From NCBI GenBank assembly GCA_021372515.1, contig JAJFUG010000007.1, positions 1 through 27,707 of the forward strand: a stretch of DNA of 27,707 nucleotides. The letters run 5' to 3'. A program made the position numbers and the translations under genes. The notes below the pieces were generated by a model, which was not told where the DNA came from, searched no databases, and worked only from the letters and a program-made list of their open reading frames with translations. This document shows positions 23,901 to 27,707 of this stretch, in pieces. The number at the start of each line of letters is the position of its first letter. Positions within the stretch are counted from its first letter, which is position 1. Source of the stretch: a bacterium (GTDB taxonomy: Bacteria > Gemmatimonadota > Glassbacteria > GWA2-58-10).

Positions 23901-25100
23901 ATGATCAACGATGTCCGTCGCAACCCGGGACTTCTCAAGCTGGATCTTTACTGCCGCGGTATCCGCCTGGGTGACTCGTGCCGGGTGGAATCCGACGGCG
24001 GCCGGGAGATAATGCGCACCCGGGCCGGGCTGGGCAGCGGCCTCGAGGTGGTCCTGCCCGAGGGCCTCTACACCAACATCCCGGTCAGCGAGCCTTTCGC
24101 CGCCTCCAGTTGCTACCACCTGGAGCGCGAGGCCGACTCCAGCTACCGTATATACCGCGACGGCGAGCCGGTGGCCCCGGTGAGCCTCACCCCACGCCCG
24201 GCCTGGTACGGGCTGAGCACCTCCCGCGGAACTCCGATGCGGCGGGTGGGTACCATGCAGGGGACCTATCTGGCGGTCTATCCGGCCAAGGTCTGCGACT
24301 ACTGGCTGGAAAAGCCCGAGCGGGTCAACTGCAAGTTCTGCTCGGTGGGCCTCAATCTGGGCTGCGACGATGCCGAGGACAAAAGCGTGGAGGACGTGGT
24401 CGAGACTGTGGGCGCCGCGCTGCGGGAAAGCCGGATCACCGATGTGGATTTCAACACCGGCCACTACCGCGGCGACACCTATCTCGATATCCTGGAGCCT
24501 TACATCCGGGCGGTCAAGAAAAAGTTCGGGCTGCTGATCGGAGTGCAGACCCCGCCGCACAACGACCTGAAGCGCTATCACGCCCTGAAGAAAATGGGGG
24601 TGAACCGGGTCTCGTTCTGTTTCGAGCTCTGGGACCGTGAGATTTTCGCCCGGGTCTGCCCGGGCAAGCACGCACAGTACGGGCTGGACCGCTACCTGGA
24701 GGCTGTCGAGTACTGCGCGCGGATCTTCGACACCACCAACGGCGAGATCGTGGCCGGCCTGGAGCCGCCCGAAAAGTCGATCGAGGCTGTCGACTGGATC
24801 ACCTCGGTGGGCGCGGTGCCCACGGTCTGCGTGTTCCGTCCGCTCCAGGGCACCGATTACGAGCACCTGCCGCCCCCGCGGACCGCGGACCTGGTCCCGG
24901 TGTTCGCCAGGTTGTACGAGGCCTGCATGGAGCGCCGCCTGATGATCGGAGTGGCGCCCAATATCAAGGTCTCGCTGGTCATCCTGCCCGAGGAGGGCCG
25001 CTATTTCGTCGAGGACGCCGGACGGTTCCCGCTGGCCCGGGCCCGCAACGCGGCGCTGCGACCTCTGTTCCGGGCCGCGTTCAGGTGCGGGCTGGTCTGA
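23901..25100 (+). CDS. Radical SAM-like protein with CX11CX2C cluster motif
   Basis: This 399-residue protein has an N-terminal ~120-residue domain of unknown type, then a TIM-barrel-like segment. The likely [4Fe-4S] ligands are C132, C144 and C147 (VCDYW ... NCKFCSVG), spaced CX11CX2C instead of the usual CX3CX2C. Downstream order fits radical SAM folds: DVDFNTGHYRGD near strand 2, LLIGVQTPPH, a lone RVSFCFELWD, and EIVAGLEPPEKS with a Glu typical of the SAM-binding strand. No extra C-terminal cluster motif (CxxC) is seen. GAGGGG lies upstream of the ATG. The gene follows the isoprenoid genes and may tailor their product, but it also has its own candidate promoter. I do not recognise a named subfamily, so the reaction is unknown. 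Confidence 0.75.
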   Translation: MINDVRRNPGLLKLDLYCRGIRLGDSCRVESDGGREIMRTRAGLGSGLEVVLPEGLYTNIPVSEPFAASSCYHLEREADSSYRIYRDGEPVAPVSLTPRPAWYGLSTSRGTPMRRVGTMQGTYLAVYPAKVCDYWLEKPERVNCKFCSVGLNLGCDDAEDKSVEDVVETVGAALRESRITDVDFNTGHYRGDTYLDILEPYIRAVKKKFGLLIGVQTPPHNDLKRYHALKKMGVNRVSFCFELWDREIFARVCPGKHAQYGLDRYLEAVEYCARIFDTTNGEIVAGLEPPEKSIEAVDWITSVGAVPTVCVFRPLQGTDYEHLPPPRTADLVPVFARLYEACMERRLMIGVAPNIKVSLVILPEEGRYFVEDAGRFPLARARNAALRPLFRAAFRCGLV

Positions 25101-25204
25101 GTCGCGCGCCGGCCGGAAAAGTGTATATTTAATACAGTCCACATAAAAGTAACGATGCCGGCGCATTGCCGCCGGAGCGGGTCAATTCAAACCGGAGAGT
25201 CGTG

Positions 25205-25471
25205 ATGCTGCGCAAGAGAATGCTGGCCCTGGTTTTCGCCGTGATCCTGCTCGGTGGTCTGAGCGGGTTCCTGTTCGCCCAGAATTTCATGGACACCAAG
25301 CCCACCATGCAGTTCAGCATCCCCAAGAACTACGGGCTGCTGGTGACCATCTACCAGTCCGGGGCCAGCACGGTGATGTGGTTCGAGGCCCAGGACGGGA
25401 CACTGCGGCGGGTGCTGCTCAGCAGCGAGGGCACCTTTGACCTGAATGTCTGGGCCATAACCCGCGAATAG
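25205..25471 (+). CDS. Small exported or single-pass membrane protein
   Basis: The protein has 88 residues from ATG 25205, with GGAG seven bases upstream. It begins MLRKRM and a hydrophobic stretch (LALVFAVILLGGLSGFLFA) that is either a cleaved signal peptide (Ala-Gln site near residue 26) or a membrane anchor. The remaining ~60 residues look like a short beta-rich domain (YGLLVTIYQSG, VMWFEAQDGTLRRVLL). I recognise no family. It is 104 bases after the radical SAM gene and 58 bases before the 130-residue protein gene, in a probable operon with radC. An AT-rich patch at 25120-25150 could hold a promoter, but no clear hexamer pair was found. Confidence 0.65.
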   Translation: MLRKRMLALVFAVILLGGLSGFLFAQNFMDTKPTMQFSIPKNYGLLVTIYQSGASTVMWFEAQDGTLRRVLLSSEGTFDLNVWAITRE

Positions 25472-25505
25472 TCACTCAACGCGGGTCATGCCCTGAAACT
25501 GTTCT

Positions 25506-25514
25506 CCCCCCCCC
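25506..25514 (+). repeat. Nine-base C homopolymer just before a ribosome site
   Basis: Nine consecutive C residues lie directly before ACAAGGAG, the ribosome site of the gene starting at 25530. Runs of this length can slip during replication and alter the upstream spacing, though not the reading frame. It may also be an assembly-sensitive spot. Confidence 0.6.
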
Positions 25515-25529
25515 ACAAGGAGCCGGTTC

Positions 25530-25922
25530 ATGCCGAGGGAGCATTTCGGCCAGTACCTGCTGCGCAAGGGCCTGATCGACAAGCGCTGCCTGGAGCGCGT
25601 GCTGGATTTCCAGCAGACGATCAACATGCCGATCGGCCAGTTGGCCATGAGCCGCGGGATGCTCAACCCGCTGTCGGTCAACCGGATACTCGAAAAGCAG
25701 GCCACTTGCCGCGAGCTGTTCGGCGAACTGGCGATAAGCATGGGAATCATGGGGCGCAACGAGCTCGAAAACCTCCTGCGGGTGCAGGAGGACAATTTCA
25801 CCCAGGTGGGCGATCTGTTCGTGGCCTGCGGATTTATCGACCGCGAGCGGATGGAGAGCGCGCTGCACGAATTCATGGCCGGTGACGGCGCCTCGTCGGA
25901 TGCACCGGAGGAGAAGCAGTGA
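25530..25922 (+). CDS. Hypothetical helical protein with repeated short-helix units
   Basis: The protein has 130 residues and no signal peptide or membrane segment. AAGGAG precedes the ATG. The sequence reads as two or three similar units built on a short motif: FGQYLLRKGLIDKR, IGQLAMSRGMLNP, FGELAISMGIMGRNE and VGDLFVACGFIDRE (hydrophobic-gly-x-leu ... G-(I/L/M/F) ... acidic). This pattern resembles the N-terminal domain found in type II secretion/type IV pilus ATPases and in free-standing signalling proteins, but I cannot assign it firmly. Its stop overlaps the radC start as GTGA, so the two proteins are translationally coupled. Confidence 0.7.
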   Translation: MPREHFGQYLLRKGLIDKRCLERVLDFQQTINMPIGQLAMSRGMLNPLSVNRILEKQATCRELFGELAISMGIMGRNELENLLRVQEDNFTQVGDLFVACGFIDRERMESALHEFMAGDGASSDAPEEKQ

Positions 25923-26707
25923 ATCGTGACGAGGCCGGACAGGGGCACCGTGGGCGCCTGCGGGACAAGTTCCTGGAAAAGGGGCTGGGTGCGTTCCGGG
26001 ACGATGAGATAATCGAGTTCCTGCTCACCCTGGGCACCCCGCGCCGCGACTGCAAGCAGCCCGCGCGCGAGTTGCTGGCCAGCATGGGCAGTCTGCGGCG
26101 GGTGTTCGAGGCCCCGCTGGAGAGCCTGACCGAGGTCCAGGGCGTGGGCGAGAAGAACGCCGTGGCGCTCAAGTTGATCCACGAGGTGGCGCGACGTTTC
26201 CTGGAGGACCGTCTCCAGGAGGCCACGTTCGTGCATGACGCCTCGGATGTGTACGACTACCTGCGCCACAGCATGCGCGACCGCGACATCGAGCTGTTCA
26301 AAGTCCTGTTCCTGGACGCCCGCCACGCGGTGATGCGGGCCGAGGACCTGTTCCAGGGCACCCTGAGCTACAACATCATCTACCTGCGCGAGCTGCTGCG
26401 CCGCTGCCTGCAGTACAACGCCGCCGCCATCGTGGTGGCGCACAACCATCCCTCCGGCGACCCCGCCCCCAGCGCGGACGACAAGCAGCTCACCCGCGAC
26501 ATGGTCTACGCCACCAGCATGATCGAGGTGCGGCTTCTGGATCACGTGATCGTGGGCGAGGAGAATTTCTACAGCTTCGCCGACCGCGGCCTGATCGAAA
26601 TCTACCTGCGCGAGTTCCGCCGCAACCCCGCGATCACCTATTTCCGCGAGGTGGCCCAGGACGCACTGGGCTGGGGACACAAAGTCCCCGCGCCGGAAGA
26701 GGACTGA
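25919..26707 (+). CDS. radC: RadC-like JAB/MPN-domain protein
   Basis: The protein has 262 residues from a GTG start overlapping the previous stop; GGAGGAG lies just upstream. The N-terminal half includes a helix-hairpin-helix (EVQGVGEKNAVALK, about residues 72-85). The C-terminal half is the RadC JAMM metalloprotease-like domain with HNHPSGDP (H175, H177, D181), the zinc ligands. Length is typical for chromosomal RadC (about 220-260), with a short N-terminal extension. Despite the name, a role in DNA repair is not established for the family. It may act on a nucleic-acid-associated target. Coupling to the upstream 130-residue helical protein is unusual and could point to a shared function. 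Confidence 0.92.
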   Translation: MNRDEAGQGHRGRLRDKFLEKGLGAFRDDEIIEFLLTLGTPRRDCKQPARELLASMGSLRRVFEAPLESLTEVQGVGEKNAVALKLIHEVARRFLEDRLQEATFVHDASDVYDYLRHSMRDRDIELFKVLFLDARHAVMRAEDLFQGTLSYNIIYLRELLRRCLQYNAAAIVVAHNHPSGDPAPSADDKQLTRDMVYATSMIEVRLLDHVIVGEENFYSFADRGLIEIYLREFRRNPAITYFREVAQDALGWGHKVPAPEED

Positions 26708-26723
26708 TTCCGCATCGTTTCCA

Positions 26724-26752
26724 TTCACAAATTCATTGACTGCTGATATATT
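26724..26752 (+). promoter_or_regulatory. Sigma70-like promoter before the exported protein gene
   Basis: TTCACA (26724-26729) and TATATT (26747-26752) are separated by exactly 17 bases, each matching five of six consensus bases. A transcript would start near 26759 and give a leader of about 55 bases before the ATG at 26814. Confidence 0.55.
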
Positions 26753-26813
26753 CCTCCGATGTGGCTTTCCTCTACGGCTTGATTCCCTATTCTCTGCACC
26801 GGGGAGGCGCGGT

Positions 26814-27572
26814 ATGCGGAGGTTTGCGGGTGTAATGCTGCTATTGCTCTGCCTGCCGGCTGGTGTCCAGCTGCTAAACGCTGGGAATGAATCCTCGCCG
26901 GAAGAAAAACAGGACCAGCGCCTTGTCTTTGAGTCCCTTATCCGGCAAGGGTTGGAATGCGGTTATCTGGATTCGGCCTACACTGTGGAATACCGCCTCG
27001 CGGACAGCCGTCCCCTGCCGCCGCGCGCGCAGATGGCGAGGGAATACTGGTACGAAGTGCCGGAGGATCGGACCGGAATACTGATTGACAGCCTGCTGGA
27101 CCTGGCCCAGGAAATTTATCCACCTGAGAGCGAGGCCCTGATCCCCTGGTTCAACCTGAAAGCCGAGTCACTGATCAACCGCAAGAAAATTGCCGCCTCT
27201 GAAACATACATGTGGCAGGTCGAATACAACGGAGCGGCCCGGCTTCTCGACCGGGCATTGTGGATCATCAATAATTACAAGGTGGCTGATACGCATCCGG
27301 CGGTGTTGCGCCTGAGGTTGAACAAGGCTTACTGCAACTATCTTAAGGGGGATTTCTCCGGACCGTTGCGCAGCCTGGAGCCGCTCGAACAATATTTTGT
27401 AAATCTACCTCTCTCCGAGACCGCCACAAAAGCCATGTACAATGAACTTATAGCCAGATGTAGCCTGAGATTAGGCCAGAATTCACTTGCCTACGCTTAC
27501 AATGTTAATACGGCTATTGGACCAGAAGAGTATAATGAATACCTCTCAAATATCGATAGTACAACCCAGTAG
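26814..27572 (+). CDS. Exported protein of unknown function, possibly cut short by an IS element
   Basis: The protein has 252 residues from ATG 26814, which follows GGGGAGG; a longer in-frame reading from 26736 lacks a ribosome site. The N-terminus is a signal peptide (MRRFAGVMLLLLCLPAGV). The rest is mostly helical with TPR-like character (ARLLDRALWIINNY, LRLNKAYCNYLKGDFSGPL, MYNELIARCSLRLGQNSLAYAYN), suggesting a repeat scaffold in the envelope. Base composition falls clearly in the last 200 bases compared with the GC-rich genes to the left. The stop codon TAG lies exactly where the insertion element appears to begin, so the natural C-terminus may be missing. No specific family is recognised. 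Confidence 0.7.
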   Translation: MRRFAGVMLLLLCLPAGVQLLNAGNESSPEEKQDQRLVFESLIRQGLECGYLDSAYTVEYRLADSRPLPPRAQMAREYWYEVPEDRTGILIDSLLDLAQEIYPPESEALIPWFNLKAESLINRKKIAASETYMWQVEYNGAARLLDRALWIINNYKVADTHPAVLRLRLNKAYCNYLKGDFSGPLRSLEPLEQYFVNLPLSETATKAMYNELIARCSLRLGQNSLAYAYNVNTAIGPEEYNEYLSNIDSTTQ

Positions 27573-27596
27573 TGTCCGGTTAAAATAGAAACAAAG

Positions 27597-27669
27597 CGGG
27601 CTAAGCCCCATTCTTATTAGATTTGAAGCGCCAACAACAAATCTGGATAAGAAAATGGAGGTTAGCCCG
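27597..27669 (+). promoter_or_regulatory. Stem-loop sequestering the transposase start region
   Basis: CGGGCTAA (27597-27604) pairs perfectly with TTAGCCCG (27662-27669), which occupies the bases between the GGAGG ribosome site and the ATG. An inner stem, AGATTTG/CAAATCT (27619-27625 with 27638-27644), is nested inside. Such structures in IS leaders block translation from transcripts that read in from outside; that role is inferred here. Confidence 0.5.
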
Positions 27670-27707
27670 ATGACAAGGAATACGGTATTTGGTCAGGTTA
27701 TGCAATT
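27670..27707 (+). CDS. IS4-family transposase, N-terminal fragment
   Basis: Only 12 full codons are in the window (MTRNTVFGQVMQ), preceded by GGAGG. The NTVFGQ start is characteristic of IS4-type transposases with an N-terminal DUF4372 domain. The fragment is too short for catalytic residues to be seen; the assignment rests on this start, the ribosome site and the terminal-repeat-like sequence upstream. Confidence 0.65.
   Translation, partial: MTRNTVFGQVMQ

Larger units (their letters stand above)
27572..27707 (+). mobile_element. Left end of an IS4-like insertion sequence (runs off the right edge)
   Basis: The sequence from about 27572 (GTGTCCGGTTAAAATAG) has the look of an IS4-family terminal repeat. 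After a 97-base leader it enters a transposase start typical of DUF4372-containing IS4 transposases. The right terminal repeat and any target duplication are outside the window, so the exact boundary is uncertain by a few bases. Confidence 0.65.

Noticed and set aside
1-27707. CRISPR arrays, tRNA or rRNA genes
   Set aside because: No regularly spaced direct repeats, cloverleaf-like segments or rRNA-like conserved stretches were seen in any gap.

Overview
The window is GC-rich, densely packed bacterial chromosome (no CRISPR array, tRNA or rRNA gene seen), with lower GC only at the right edge. Lipoprotein- and Tat-type signal peptides, a multiheme cytochrome c, cytochrome-bd-like membrane subunits, an SSS symporter with two exported GH36-like galactosidases, and AlkP-superfamily proteins ending in LRxLGY suggest an uncultivated Gram-negative lineage, perhaps FCB-group. 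That placement is an inference from gene style, not a phylogeny.

Layout. (1) 1-7013, carbohydrate region: a truncated exported protein and a GH36/GH27-like glycosidase on the minus strand, diverging from an SSS symporter and a canonical secreted GH36 alpha-galactosidase on the plus strand. Two palindromes lie in the divergent promoter region and strong terminators follow both plus-strand genes. (2) 7133-7864, an exported triple-BON protein. (3) 8335-12414, a two-gene respiratory operon on the minus strand. It has a near-consensus sigma70 promoter, a ~260-nt leader with an attenuator-like hairpin, a bd-like membrane subunit, and a 901-residue fusion of a bd-like membrane domain with eight c-type heme motifs; a perfect terminator closes it. 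(4) 12553-13782, a Tat-exported Gfo/Idh/MocA-family oxidoreductase. (5) 13947-25100, plus strand: ApbE, then a run of isoprenoid-related genes. These are an extended SDR, a VTE5-like prenol kinase, a DUF92/VTE6-like prenyl-phosphate kinase, a UbiA prenyltransferase, an AlkP-family phosphohydrolase, a polyprenyl diphosphate synthase, a membrane AlkP protein with a degraded metal site, and a radical SAM protein with CX11CX2C cysteine spacing. (6) 25205-26707: a small exported protein, a 130-residue helical protein and RadC. (7) 26814-27707: an AT-richer exported protein that ends exactly where an IS4-like element (DUF4372-type transposase start) begins.

The most interesting part is 15001-25100. 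A polyprenyl diphosphate synthase makes a C15-C20 or longer allylic donor, and UbiA would attach it to an acceptor. The VTE5-like and DUF92 pair would re-phosphorylate free prenyl alcohol to the diphosphate, as in plant phytol salvage. The SDR, AlkP and radical SAM proteins are candidate tailoring enzymes. The product could be a prenylated quinone-like compound, a prenylated sugar, or an ether-linked isoprenoid lipid. No gene for the acceptor (for example a GGGP synthase) is in the window, so the product is unknown.
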